NCBI GenBank assembly: GCA_964390065.1
Contig: CAYMGX010000030.1
Coordinates: forward strand, 1 to 36,446
Source of the DNA: JAAZBG01 sp964390065
GTDB taxonomy: Bacteria > Fibrobacterota > Chitinivibrionia > Chitinivibrionales > Chitinispirillaceae
Direction: 5' to 3'
Length of the DNA: 36,446 nt
The notes under the pieces are model-generated. The model worked only from the letters and a program-made list of their open reading frames with translations. It did no database searches and had not been told where the DNA came from. This document shows positions 16,489 to 24,691 of this stretch, piece by piece. Numbering within the stretch: position 1 is the first letter of the stretch; every line of letters starts with the position of its first letter. Position numbers and translations under genes: made by a program.

Positions 16489-16911
16489 CTGGAAAGATCC
16501 TTTTTTCAAAACTGATAATGCATCTACCGGCTTTTACTGATCATATATAGTCAAATGAATCGCTTTGATGCAACTGTCATTTCATGAGCAGTTATAACCT
16601 CTTATACGACATATTATCATGCCTTATTTGTTAAAATAAATCAAGATAAAGTAGAATTCCGGCAGCAAGAATTGCAGAATTGTATAAGTTGTTAGTCTGA
16701 AATGAGATAAGGAAGAGAGAGAATAGGTTGAGATTAAGGTTAAGGATGAGGATGAATGGGAATAAGATATAGGCTTAGGTTGAGAATAACAGTTATCGTT
16801 CCGATGTGCGGCTAACATAAATTCCCTTCTCCTCAACCTTAACCTCAACCTTAACCTTAACCTTAACCTTAACCTTAACCTTAACCTCTCTTCCTCCGAT
16901 GGAGTGGAACA
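16489..16911. repeat. Intergenic region with inverted hexamer-repeat arrays (CCTYAA)n
   Basis: The 423-base gap between divergent glycan genes holds nine CCTTAA/CCTCAA hexamers at 16831-16884, plus a degenerate CCTCTC. A looser array of the complementary type (TTAAGG, AGGTTGAGA, GGATGA units) lies at about 16725-16790. Because the two arrays are complementary, the transcript of this leader could fold into a long imperfect stem. The CCTYAA array ends about 27 bases before the glycosyltransferase start codon and 16 before its GGAGTGG ribosome-binding site. The AT-rich remainder shows nothing recognisable. Confidence 0.85.
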
Positions 16912-18003
16912 ATGGCTACATTATCAGTGGTTATGGTAAATTACAATCGTTCGCATTGTGTCGGTAGGGCTATTGAAACGGTAGCGAGTCAGTCAAAGCC
17001 TCCGGATGAGTTTTTTATCCTGGATGATTGCTCGACTGATACCAGTGATGCTGTTATTTTGCCGTATGTTGAGAAATACCCGTTTATTCAATTTGTACAT
17101 AATGAAAAAACGCTCGGATATATTCCGGCAATGCAAAACGCTACATCATATGCATCGGGAGATTATCTATACATTGCTGCACCTGATGATTATATACTTC
17201 CGGGGTTCTTTGAGAAGGCAATACATGCATTTGCAACGTACCCTCAGGCCGGGCTGTTTTGTGGAGATCAGTTTAACAATCTCGCCGGAACAAACGAGAT
17301 GGTTCCGTATGAAATGTATTGGAGTGACAGGGAACTCTTTTTATCACCGGCTGAACTGGCAGATATCTATGCAGGAGGGAATTTTCCTAAAAGTGTCGTG
17401 AGACGCGATGAGTTTATCAGGGCCGGAGGTTTTATTAACCGACTCAAGTGGCATAGTGACTGGTTCTTTTATCATGTTATAGCATATCGTAAAGGCCTGA
17501 TCTATTGTCCGGAAAAACTTTTTGTAGAAACGATACATCAGCAGGATGATTATCGTTTTAAGGGAATGACTAATGTTCAAAAAGAAGCTGAGGTAATCAG
17601 AAATATAATACAGATATTAAAAAGTCCTGAATACATAGATGTGCTTCCATATTTTGCCCGTAGTGCCGCATTGTTTCCGCTCTCACGATCCTGTGTTGAT
17701 CCGGTGATGAAAATAATTGACAAAAAGGATGCTGCGGCGCAACTACTGATGGCACATTCGTTGTATGTATGGAACATGGAACAGGCTGCTTTACGTAATG
17801 AGCAGGCACGAAGAGGTTCAGAGCAGGAAATAGCATCGATTCTGGAGAAGATAAATGTATTGATTCTGAACGGTTCTGTCAAAGATGCATCAGGACTGCT
17901 TGATACGATGGAAAATGCGTTAGGGAAAATGCCGCAAATACTGGAACTGCGTCACAAAATCGCGTGCATAAATAAAGTGGTCGAGTTGCTGCGAAATGAA
18001 TAA
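16912..18003 (+). CDS. Family 2 glycosyltransferase
   Basis: The N-terminal GT-A domain has LSVVMVNYNRSHCVGRAIETV, the nucleotide-binding FILDDCSTDTSD (Asp38, Asp39, Asp43), and the metal-binding AAPDDYILPGFF (Asp92, Asp93). Later GGF...WHSDWFFYHVIAYRKG matches the acceptor region of GT2 enzymes. The last 100 residues are helical without a clear domain. It should transfer a sugar from a nucleotide donor to a surface-glycan acceptor. GGAGTGG lies at 16901-16907. The hexamer array in its leader may affect expression by length change. The neighbouring 18124-19506 protein is a paralog sharing the WHSDWF block. Confidence 0.88.
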   Translation: MATLSVVMVNYNRSHCVGRAIETVASQSKPPDEFFILDDCSTDTSDAVILPYVEKYPFIQFVHNEKTLGYIPAMQNATSYASGDYLYIAAPDDYILPGFFEKAIHAFATYPQAGLFCGDQFNNLAGTNEMVPYEMYWSDRELFLSPAELADIYAGGNFPKSVVRRDEFIRAGGFINRLKWHSDWFFYHVIAYRKGLIYCPEKLFVETIHQQDDYRFKGMTNVQKEAEVIRNIIQILKSPEYIDVLPYFARSAALFPLSRSCVDPVMKIIDKKDAAAQLLMAHSLYVWNMEQAALRNEQARRGSEQEIASILEKINVLILNGSVKDASGLLDTMENALGKMPQILELRHKIACINKVVELLRNE

Positions 18004-18022
18004 ATCAAAAAATGGGAATGTT

Positions 18023-18142
18023 ATGGTCCGGTTATCTGTTGTGCTTACCAATTACAATTATGCAGCGTTTGTCGGTCGGGTAATAGAATCGATTGTCATT
18101 ATCAGAGATAGAGAAAATATTCTATGGCAACATTATCGGTAA
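18023..18142 (+). pseudogene. N-terminal remnant of a third GT2 glycosyltransferase
   Basis: A 39-codon frame starts MVRLSVVLTNYNYAAFVGRV and continues IESIV before running into unrelated residues and a stop. The first 25 residues match the N-terminus of the glycosyltransferase at 16912 (LSVVMVNYNRSHCVGRAIETV) strand for strand. The fragment then ends where the second paralog begins, overlapping its first 19 bases in another frame. A GGGAA stretch precedes the ATG. I infer a broken duplicate left by deletion or recombination within the glycosyltransferase cluster. It might instead act as a coupling leader peptide for the next gene. Confidence 0.65.
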
Positions 18143-19506
18143 TAGTAATAATCGAAAACTCAGCATTGACAATTAAAAAAACTATTGACTCAATAATGCA
18201 TCAGTCACGTCAGGCAGATGAAGTAGTGCTTTTTAATAATGGATCAACAGATGGAAGTCTGGATTGTATTAAGGATGATATCGCGCACCATTCGAACATA
18301 ACGGTATATCAAAGCAGTACACAACTTGATATGTCAGATGCAATGAATAAAGCCATTACATTGATAAAAGAAGGTTATTGTTTGATTACAAATGCTTCAG
18401 GATGGGTGCTCCAGGGGTATTTTGAAGAAGCAATGGATATGGCATCGAAGTATCCGGAAGCAGGTATCATTTGTGCCAATCATTGCGTTGACGAAACAAA
18501 GAATGGGCAGGTGAATGAACCAGGGCTCAAGTGGGCCGAAACACGGTCATTTCTTTCACCGGATATGGTGTCGGCACGTATGGCCGGACATGGCATTGTT
18601 AAACAGGGTGCGATATTCAGGTTGAAATCGTTATGTGACATTGGTGGTTTTCCTGCAGAGCTTGGATGGCACAGTGACTGGTTTGTTGCGCAGGTCATGG
18701 CATTTCGCTACGGATGTATTTATTTACCTCATGCGGTATATGCAGATACTTCAGGTGTTCATGCTTCAGGATTGGAACATACAAATACTCCCGGGCAGCT
18801 GGAAATAATCACAACGATGATCAGACTGCTCAAATCTGAGCCATATAGTGATGTATTTCAGCATTTTGCCAAAGCAGGGGTAATGAGTGAATTCCCACTT
18901 GATGCAGTGAATGTGGTAATGCATAATCCGGAATTCTGGGATAGTGTATCAATGCAGCTTATTGCACAACCGTTGCAATACTGGAATAATCATCTGATAC
19001 AACTGCGCAATGATCGTCAGAGAATGGCTATCGAACGGAATGTGTGCGCTATTGTAAAGGAATGTGATACCATGATTAACGATGGTTTTGGTGATGGGTC
19101 AGAGAAGAAAATCACCGATCTTATCCATCAATTTCCAAAGCTTCCCGATGGCTACCGGTTAATGGCCAGACTCATGGTACAAAAAGGGAATTTTGTGCGC
19201 GCACTTGAATCGTGTAAAACGTGGGTATCGCTGCAGCCGCAAAATGTTCATGCCAAGATATTCGAGGGATTTATACTTTTCAACTTGAAAGAGTATCAGG
19301 CTGCTGAAAAATCGTTTCATGATGTTCTTGTAATTGATCAGTCAAATCTTGATGCGTTAATTAATCTTGCCGAATTGTCAATGCATTTCAAGCGCGCAGC
19401 GGATGCCCTTGGATATTTACACCGGGCGCAAAAGTTCTATCCTGACAATCATGAAATTCACGACCTGATAAGCAGTTTTAAAAAAGAACTCGGGATATCT
19501 GTGTAA
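18124..19506 (+). CDS. GT2-fold protein with degenerate catalytic motifs and C-terminal TPR repeats
   Basis: The N-terminal 250 residues are paralogous to the glycosyltransferase at 16912, with shared MATLSV start, FNNGSTDGS loop, and GGF...LGWHSDWFVAQVMAFRYGCIYLP. However, the metal-binding site aligns as ITNASGWVLQGYF against IAAPDDYILPGFF, so both Asp residues are gone, and the DD of the first motif is NN. The C-terminal 120 residues form about three TPR-like repeats (GYRLMARLMVQKGNFVRALESCKTW and following). It is therefore probably a non-catalytic or altered GT-like protein, perhaps a partner of the first enzyme. The ribosome-binding site is weak, and coupling to the upstream fragment is possible. 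Confidence 0.8.
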   Translation: MATLSVIVIIENSALTIKKTIDSIMHQSRQADEVVLFNNGSTDGSLDCIKDDIAHHSNITVYQSSTQLDMSDAMNKAITLIKEGYCLITNASGWVLQGYFEEAMDMASKYPEAGIICANHCVDETKNGQVNEPGLKWAETRSFLSPDMVSARMAGHGIVKQGAIFRLKSLCDIGGFPAELGWHSDWFVAQVMAFRYGCIYLPHAVYADTSGVHASGLEHTNTPGQLEIITTMIRLLKSEPYSDVFQHFAKAGVMSEFPLDAVNVVMHNPEFWDSVSMQLIAQPLQYWNNHLIQLRNDRQRMAIERNVCAIVKECDTMINDGFGDGSEKKITDLIHQFPKLPDGYRLMARLMVQKGNFVRALESCKTWVSLQPQNVHAKIFEGFILFNLKEYQAAEKSFHDVLVIDQSNLDALINLAELSMHFKRAADALGYLHRAQKFYPDNHEIHDLISSFKKELGISV

Positions 19507-19643
19507 ATATACCTCTATAGAAATTAAGTGGCTTCGCTTCAAACAAAATAATACTAAAAAACCTGGAAGGCAATGTGCTTTGGTAAGCATATAGGCTGAT
19601 AGTAGCATCTCATTTGACAGCGTGATCGATGTAGAACGCGATA

Positions 19644-20399
19644 CTAACAGATTGTTTCTATTGGAGCTTTCCCTTTAAGATCTACGCAAACTGTTGATTG
19701 AAAATTGGATGGATCCGGAACTGCGTCGATTGATGCAGCCGGTAGTTCATCTGCCCACTTTTCAAGAAATACTGTTCCTTGAGCATTCCATTCCTTATCA
19801 AAAACCGCCTGAGATCTGCGTTTGATAACGATATCGGTAGAAACCAGAATCCGGTTTGTGTGACGCGCCTGCATACAGAAATCAAGATCGTAAAAATGCT
19901 CTGCAGTAAAATTAGTATCGTCAAACTTGCATGTTGTAAATAGATTACGTTTAACGGCCATAAAAACACCATCAACAGCAACAACTTCAAAATCTCCGTT
20001 TTCCTGAGAGTATACAGCGGCAAAAAAATCGCCATTTTGAAGGTGATGAACCACGCGACCTTTTATAAAAGGTCTTCCTGCAGCAGTAAGTGATGGTTTA
20101 TTGGGGTAAAGGTACTGACTCCCGGCAACGCCAACAACACCAAGCCACTGATCATTAGCAAATTTTAATTCGAGATTCTGTCCCCAATTCATTTTCATAA
20201 AGTAAACATCTTCCCGAATAAAAACGAGTATGTCACCCTTGGCAACTGTTACAGCGTGATTGTACACTGCAGCGAGGTTGGTATTCTGTGAACCGTCAAA
20301 CAAAACATACTCGCACTCACAACCGGCTGTTTTGTATACATTGCGTTCCTGAATTGATTGCGCCGGTGGATTTTTTGCATTAACTATAACACTGATCAT
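19644..20399 (-). CDS. GT2-like glycosyltransferase (StrF/Glyco_tranf_2_5 type)
   Basis: The sequence MISVIVNAKNPP, EYVLFDGSQNTNLAAVYNHAV, AKGDILVFIREDVYFM, GVVGVAGSQYL and FEVVAVDGVFMAVKRN, followed by FYDLDFCMQARHTN, matches the small GT2-related family with a REDV-type metal motif. I choose ATG 20399, preceded by GGAGATAAGA (GGAG six bases upstream), rather than 20465; the upstream stretch would be hydrophobic and lacks a ribosome-binding site. The protein then has 251 residues. It is convergent with the TPR-bearing GT protein, with a 137-base gap in which I see nothing. Acceptor and donor are unknown. Confidence 0.78.
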   Translation of the reverse strand: MISVIVNAKNPPAQSIQERNVYKTAGCECEYVLFDGSQNTNLAAVYNHAVTVAKGDILVFIREDVYFMKMNWGQNLELKFANDQWLGVVGVAGSQYLYPNKPSLTAAGRPFIKGRVVHHLQNGDFFAAVYSQENGDFEVVAVDGVFMAVKRNLFTTCKFDDTNFTAEHFYDLDFCMQARHTNRILVSTDIVIKRRSQAVFDKEWNAQGTVFLEKWADELPAASIDAVPDPSNFQSTVCVDLKGKAPIETIC

Positions 20400-20509
20400 T
20401 CTTATCTCCAACATTAAACATAATAAGTATGCAATAAAATTAATAAATAGGCAAAAGAAATTCAACCGGGTTAACCGTGATCCGTCCGCAGCACGCTATC
20501 CGAAACATG

Positions 20510-20530
20510 GTCACGAGTCACGGGTCACGT
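20510..20530. repeat. Heptad triplet GTCACGA-GTCACGG-GTCACGT overlapping the dinB stop
   Basis: Three contiguous 7-bp units cover the last codons of dinB. On the coding strand they read as GTGAC-type units and provide the final residues and the TGA stop. The minus-strand units (GTGACCC, GTGACTC) resemble the GTGAATC/GTGATTA arrays at 23367 and 35977. Confidence 0.8.
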
Positions 20531-21704
20531 TCCTGCCTCTTTTCAAACCCAGTTCCCTCCCTTTATTTATGATTGTATCACCAAAGCGCTCCTTGAGGGT
20601 ATCAATTACTTTTTCTGATTTCTCCCACGTTTGGGCCCCTTGTTCATTGGCGAACAGATCAATCTGCTGGTCATTATCGAGGTTGGTGATTCCCGCACCA
20701 ATCAGTCTGACTGTTGTTTCCTGTAATTTGTCAAGAATCTTCAGAACATGCTCAAAAATTATCTTCGAAGAATTTGTTGGCGGCACAAGTGGCATCCGGC
20801 GTGAATGACGGCTGAAATCGGGACGGCGCCATGTCAGGACAACGGTACTTCCCCTGACATCATTTTTACGGGCCTGTTCGGCTACATCCTGGCAGAGAAG
20901 ATAGAGTGTGTTTTTCCACTCATCCTTGTTTGATGAATCTGAGTTGAAGGTATGTTCACGTGATATTGATTTGATATCATCAACATCGCCGACAATACGA
21001 TTGTCAATCCCACGACAGAGATAATAGAGCGATTCACCATGTTTACCAAAACGCGAAGACAGGTAGTCAAGAGAAAGCACCTGAAGATCACGAACGTTGG
21101 TAACCCCGATGGACATCAGTATTTCGGCACTTCGTTTACCGACACCCCATAATTTACGGACATTCATGGGTGCAAGCCAGTTGATTATTGCAGTACTGTC
21201 AAAGGGAGTCTCGGTGATACCATCCGGCTTATTCATATCTGAGGCGATTTTTGCGAGAAATTTATTTGGCGCGATGCCTATTGATGTAGTTAGGTGTTCT
21301 TCTTTGTAAATTGTCTGCTTGATCGCGACAGCAATCTCCTGCGGTTTTCCGAATAGCTTTTCTGTTCCGGTCATGTCAACAAATGCTTCGTCAACGGAAA
21401 TCTGTTCGATAGCAGGGGAGTAACGTCTGAAAATTGCCATAATTGATCGGGATACACTGCTATAGACATCCATTCGGGGAAGCAGAAAAATACCATGAGG
21501 ACAACGGTTGTAAGCCTCATTAATTGGCATTGCACTATGAACACCGAATTTCCGCGCTTCATAACTCGCAGCACTGACTACACCGCGTTTACCTACCGGA
21601 GAACCGACAATCACCGGCTTACCGCGATATGACGGATTGTCACGCTGTTCCACTGATGTAAAGAATGCATCCATGTCAATGTGGAAAATTACTGTCTGAT
21701 GCAT
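20511..21704 (-). CDS. dinB: DNA polymerase IV (Y-family translesion polymerase)
   Basis: Pol IV copies damaged DNA in the cytoplasm. The palm motifs are FHIDMDAFFTSVEQ with Asp10 and ISVDEAFVDMTG with Asp105-Glu106. Also present are GKPVIVG, YEARKFGVHSAMP, SIGIAPNKFLAKIASD, the helix-hairpin-helix LWGVGKRSAEIL, and a little-finger domain with SREHTF. The 397 residues are slightly longer than the roughly 350 of the Escherichia coli enzyme but normal for the family. The C-terminal NVTRDS and the stop codon are encoded by the heptad repeat, so the gene end has probably been rewritten. No clear LexA-type operator is visible in the short upstream gap, and the ribosome-binding site is weak. Confidence 0.94.
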   Translation of the reverse strand: MHQTVIFHIDMDAFFTSVEQRDNPSYRGKPVIVGSPVGKRGVVSAASYEARKFGVHSAMPINEAYNRCPHGIFLLPRMDVYSSVSRSIMAIFRRYSPAIEQISVDEAFVDMTGTEKLFGKPQEIAVAIKQTIYKEEHLTTSIGIAPNKFLAKIASDMNKPDGITETPFDSTAIINWLAPMNVRKLWGVGKRSAEILMSIGVTNVRDLQVLSLDYLSSRFGKHGESLYYLCRGIDNRIVGDVDDIKSISREHTFNSDSSNKDEWKNTLYLLCQDVAEQARKNDVRGSTVVLTWRRPDFSRHSRRMPLVPPTNSSKIIFEHVLKILDKLQETTVRLIGAGITNLDNDQQIDLFANEQGAQTWEKSEKVIDTLKERFGDTIINKGRELGLKRGRNVTRDS

Positions 21705-21785
21705 TATTGAACAATACCTTTTAGTAAATTATTAAAGCTATGCATTAATTGGTAAATGCACTTCGATCGTTTGTAACGTTTCAAC

Positions 21786-23396
21786 TCACTCCAGATCAAA
21801 TGAAAAGTCGTACCCTTTTCCAGCCCTGATTTCCATTTCAACAGTTGTGTTTTTATAATTCAATGGTAGTTTCAGCCGGAATGTTGTCCATTTATCAATG
21901 ATGGTGCTTTCATAATGTGCACTTTTCATCCATTTATTCATCATAGGACCATTAAAATAGATCCAGTCTGAAAATGCCTGACGGACACGGATTGATATTC
22001 TGCCACTTCCGCGCAGCCGTAGCGTTATGACCGGTTCTGTTATTGTCACTGATTTCCGTGCAATACTAATATTCCGACTGCCGGATTTGTAACCTAAATG
22101 AAAAAACGTCCTGTCTTTATCACTCTTTTCTACAAGTGATGCAGCCGTAGTACAGAGTGTCCAGTGCTTATTAATACGGGTAGGATGTACTCGTGAAGTA
22201 CCCGGGCGATCTGTTTCATACAGTATCGTTTCTGGTTTGACATTCTTATACAGTTCTTCTTTATCCGTAAATGGTTTACAGGTAAATGATGCTATGACAG
22301 GCAGATGATCTGAATAGCCGTTTGCAGTATGCTGTATGCGATTGTTCTGCCTTTTTATTTCCCAACGGAATGGTATATTGCCACGGAGTAATCTGTTGTT
22401 CCAGGTAAAAACCTGATAGCTGTTGTCGATGTAGGATATACCCTTGCTGTCAAATAATAATCTGTCAATTATTATATGGTCAAGTGTCTGGTTGTATCCT
22501 TTGTGAACTTCGCTCATACGGTCTGGTTCCGGCAGTTCAAGCCATAAATCATAATATCCTTTTGCCTTGCTGAGCATGTCCTGTTCAGTGATATGTCTCA
22601 CACTGCCGGATAATTCAGTGACAGTACCAAGAATGTGATTCAAACCGTTTATCTGCGGACTGTTTATTCCTGATTTGGTACGATAGTGGAATTCATCATA
22701 GTTGATATTGAAATCTCCGGTAATAATGCATTCTGAGGATATTCCGATTGTATCAAGTCTTCGCTTAAGAACCTGTGCAGCGATAGTGCGATTATTTTCA
22801 GGATTCATTTTTGATGGCCAATGGTTTACAAATACTTTAAAAGTTGTATTGTTGAATGATATATCGCTCTCGATTATATTTCGTGATGTCTTACCGTTAT
22901 CCATTCGTACTTCATGCATCAGAACCTTTTTTACAGGGTATTTCGATAATAGCGCAGTGCAGGTGCTGGTCTTGACAGGCTGATCTCCGATGACACTGTA
23001 CTTGTAATCAAGCCCTTTGTTCTTAAGGTTTTTTTTGAGCTGCATCAGCGATTGGTAACTTTCAACTTCACAAAGTCCGATGATATCCGGACGCATCGCT
23101 GCGATTACATCCGCAATAGCTGACACTTTTTTTTGAGCAACGAATTTATCCCAGTTTGAAACTGCGGGATTATACTCAGGGTACTCAGTGCCTTCAAAAC
23201 GGGTATCGAAAAGGTTTTCAACATTATAAAATGCAACGGTAAAGGTATCAGTCTGATATGCTGCCGCAGCAGTTGATGGTGCTTTAATCGTAGCAGCGGA
23301 GGTTTCTATTTCTGAAAATGTACCTTTACATGATATCAATAATAGGCACAATACTATGAGCAGAATGTGAATCGTGAATCGCGATCTGTTATCCAT
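21786..23396 (-). CDS. Exported endonuclease/exonuclease/phosphatase-family lipoprotein
   Basis: The N-terminus is a lipoprotein signal, MDNRSRFTIH + ILLIVLCLLLISC, with lipobox Cys23. The EEP fold follows: FYNVENLFDTR, GLCEVESYQSL, NHWPSKMNPENNRT, ITGDFNINYDE, LDHIIIDRLL and YSDHLPVIASF. The C-terminal 150 residues are a beta-rich domain with ITLRLRGSGRISIRVRQAF that I cannot name. It probably cleaves extracellular or periplasmic DNA or phosphoesters. I choose ATG 23396 over ATG 23441. The latter has its AAGGA directly against the start codon and would give an unusually long n-region. Part of the signal peptide (RSRFTIH) is encoded by heptad-like GTGAATC units. Confidence 0.83.
   Translation of the reverse strand: MDNRSRFTIHILLIVLCLLLISCKGTFSEIETSAATIKAPSTAAAAYQTDTFTVAFYNVENLFDTRFEGTEYPEYNPAVSNWDKFVAQKKVSAIADVIAAMRPDIIGLCEVESYQSLMQLKKNLKNKGLDYKYSVIGDQPVKTSTCTALLSKYPVKKVLMHEVRMDNGKTSRNIIESDISFNNTTFKVFVNHWPSKMNPENNRTIAAQVLKRRLDTIGISSECIITGDFNINYDEFHYRTKSGINSPQINGLNHILGTVTELSGSVRHITEQDMLSKAKGYYDLWLELPEPDRMSEVHKGYNQTLDHIIIDRLLFDSKGISYIDNSYQVFTWNNRLLRGNIPFRWEIKRQNNRIQHTANGYSDHLPVIASFTCKPFTDKEELYKNVKPETILYETDRPGTSRVHPTRINKHWTLCTTAASLVEKSDKDRTFFHLGYKSGSRNISIARKSVTITEPVITLRLRGSGRISIRVRQAFSDWIYFNGPMMNKWMKSAHYESTIIDKWTTFRLKLPLNYKNTTVEMEIRAGKGYDFSFDLE
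23367..23387. repeat. Heptad units GTGAATC-GTGAATC-GCGATCT inside a signal-peptide coding region
   Basis: Two identical 7-bp units and one diverged unit lie within the first codons of the endonuclease lipoprotein gene. They are nearly the same as the 35999-36019 stretch (GTGAATC, GTGAATT, ACGATTC). With so few units this could partly be chance, but the shared sequence argues for a common origin. Confidence 0.6.
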
Positions 23397-23456
23397 CGCA
23401 TTTAATTCCGCTGTATAGTTATTCTGCTTACTCTTAAACATTCCTTGGTACTTTCT

Positions 23457-23484
23457 GACTACTGACTACTGACTACTGACTACT
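23457..23484. repeat. Heptad tandem array: 4 x GACTACT
   Basis: Four identical contiguous 7-bp units lie about 60 bases upstream of the endonuclease start. The unit reads CTACTGA in the register of the arrays at 3731 (CTACTGG) and 13702 (CTACTTG on the minus strand). Confidence 0.92.
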
Positions 23485-24128
23485 ATTTTTCTCCCAAAAA
23501 TACCCTTTTCCCTGGAAAAAAATAACTTTTTAATCACATTTATGAAACTTCTTATAGTGGGTAGGTGTTACAATAAATGAAAAGGATATCCCTAAAGCGG
23601 TACGCATGCATGACATATCTGAGAAACTTGTTATGGAACATCAGGATATGGCGTTGCCGACTGCAATGTGCAATGCGTTTATGATGTAAAAGAGCAAAAC
23701 AGAGGATATTTCTTAACAGGTTATTCTTTATTTATGTTGTAATACAATACGTTACATGGTAAATAGAGTATTAGTGGATCGCTGCGGCATGCGGCAGGGA
23801 ACCTTAGTATCAACAGTGTTAAATACTACATTAAACGATGGCAATTTTTTTTTAACGGTGACCGATATTTCACGGATGCACTGATTTTGTACGAGGTTTT
23901 AAAAATCAGGGATAGCAAAACAAATTAATTTTACATATTATTTATGTCAGTATTGCTTTTTTATGTGTCCTGAGTGATTTTACTTGTATGAATTGATATT
24001 ATCCTGCAAGGTAACATGTAAAAACAGTATAAATCCTGTTCGCAGATAAAAACAAAGCGATTATGTTTTTTATCAGACATAAAAAGCAGCCAATTCGACA
24101 CACATATTTATAAGGAAGGATTTACTTT
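23485..24128. other. Long intergenic region with small open fragments
   Basis: Between the heptad array and rnk there is no convincing gene. Two short frames look somewhat protein-like: 23558-23689 (open but without a start at its beginning; internal ATG at 23606) and 23756-23884 (42 residues from ATG, no ribosome-binding site). They may be decayed gene remnants. The rest is AT-rich. The rnk ribosome-binding site AAGGAAGGA is at 24112-24120. Confidence 0.4.
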
Positions 24129-24545
24129 ATGTCAGATAACCGCATTTATATCACGGAAACTGATCTGAATAAGTTGAAAGCACTGTTGAGGTCGTCAAAA
24201 GGCTCTCTAAAAAGGGATGAAAAAAGTCTGCAACTTTTAGAAGGTGAATTGAACAGAGCAAAAGTTGTAAAACATCAGGATATACCATCTGATGTTATAA
24301 CTATGAATTCAGAGATTCATCTCAAAGATATGGATTCACAGGAAGAGACCGTTTACAAGCTTGTTTTTCCACACGAGGCCGATATTGATAAGGGCTACGT
24401 ATCTGTACTCGCGCCGATTGGTACAGCTCTTATCGGTTATAAAGTTGGTGATATTGTTGAATGGAATGTCCCGGCTGGTACTGCTAAATGGAAAGTTGTG
24501 AAAATCTCTTACCAACCCGAAGCTGCCGGCGATTATCATTTGTAA
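24129..24545 (+). CDS. rnk: Regulator of nucleoside diphosphate kinase, GreA/GreB-family Rnk
   Basis: This 138-residue protein matches Rnk in length and layout: a short N-terminal helical part (residues 1-45) and a GreA/B C-terminal FKBP-like domain. PSDVITMNSEIHLKDM, YKLVFPHEAD, VLAPIGTALIGYKVGDIVEWNVP and the ending ISYQPEAAGDYHL are close to Escherichia coli Rnk. Rnk binds RNA polymerase like Gre factors but its coiled coil is too short to reach the active site; it influences NTP pools via nucleoside diphosphate kinase. AAGGAAGGA lies eight bases before ATG. It is an isolated gene with a hairpin about 110 bases downstream. Confidence 0.9.
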   Translation: MSDNRIYITETDLNKLKALLRSSKGSLKRDEKSLQLLEGELNRAKVVKHQDIPSDVITMNSEIHLKDMDSQEETVYKLVFPHEADIDKGYVSVLAPIGTALIGYKVGDIVEWNVPAGTAKWKVVKISYQPEAAGDYHL

Positions 24546-24658
24546 AAACATCCTGAAACAGCAATAAATCAAATAACTGCTGTAACAATGGCCACTGATA
24601 ACAAAGACATCTACTTCTTTACGATTCATTATACAATACTAATCCTGATAGAATGAAT

Positions 24659-24691
24659 GATACCGGAATCTGTTTCGCTGGTTCCGGTATC
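24659..24691 (+). terminator. Hairpin downstream of rnk
   Basis: GATACCGGAA (24659-24668) pairs perfectly with TTCCGGTATC (24682-24691) around a 13-base loop, and the flanks AATG/CATT extend it with a bulge. The following ATTATTATT is only a weak U tract, so termination may be partial. Confidence 0.5.

Noticed and set aside
16624..16848. A minus-strand frame of 74 codons across the hexamer-repeat region
   Set aside because: Its Ser/Thr/Leu/Tyr-rich sequence is simply the translation of the degenerate repeat, and no ribosome-binding site or family match is seen.
16831..16884. Telomere-like (CCTTAA)n tract as evidence of a linear replicon end
   Set aside because: It lies in the middle of a gene cluster, with ordinary genes on both sides, and has only nine units. 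A simple tandem repeat explains it.
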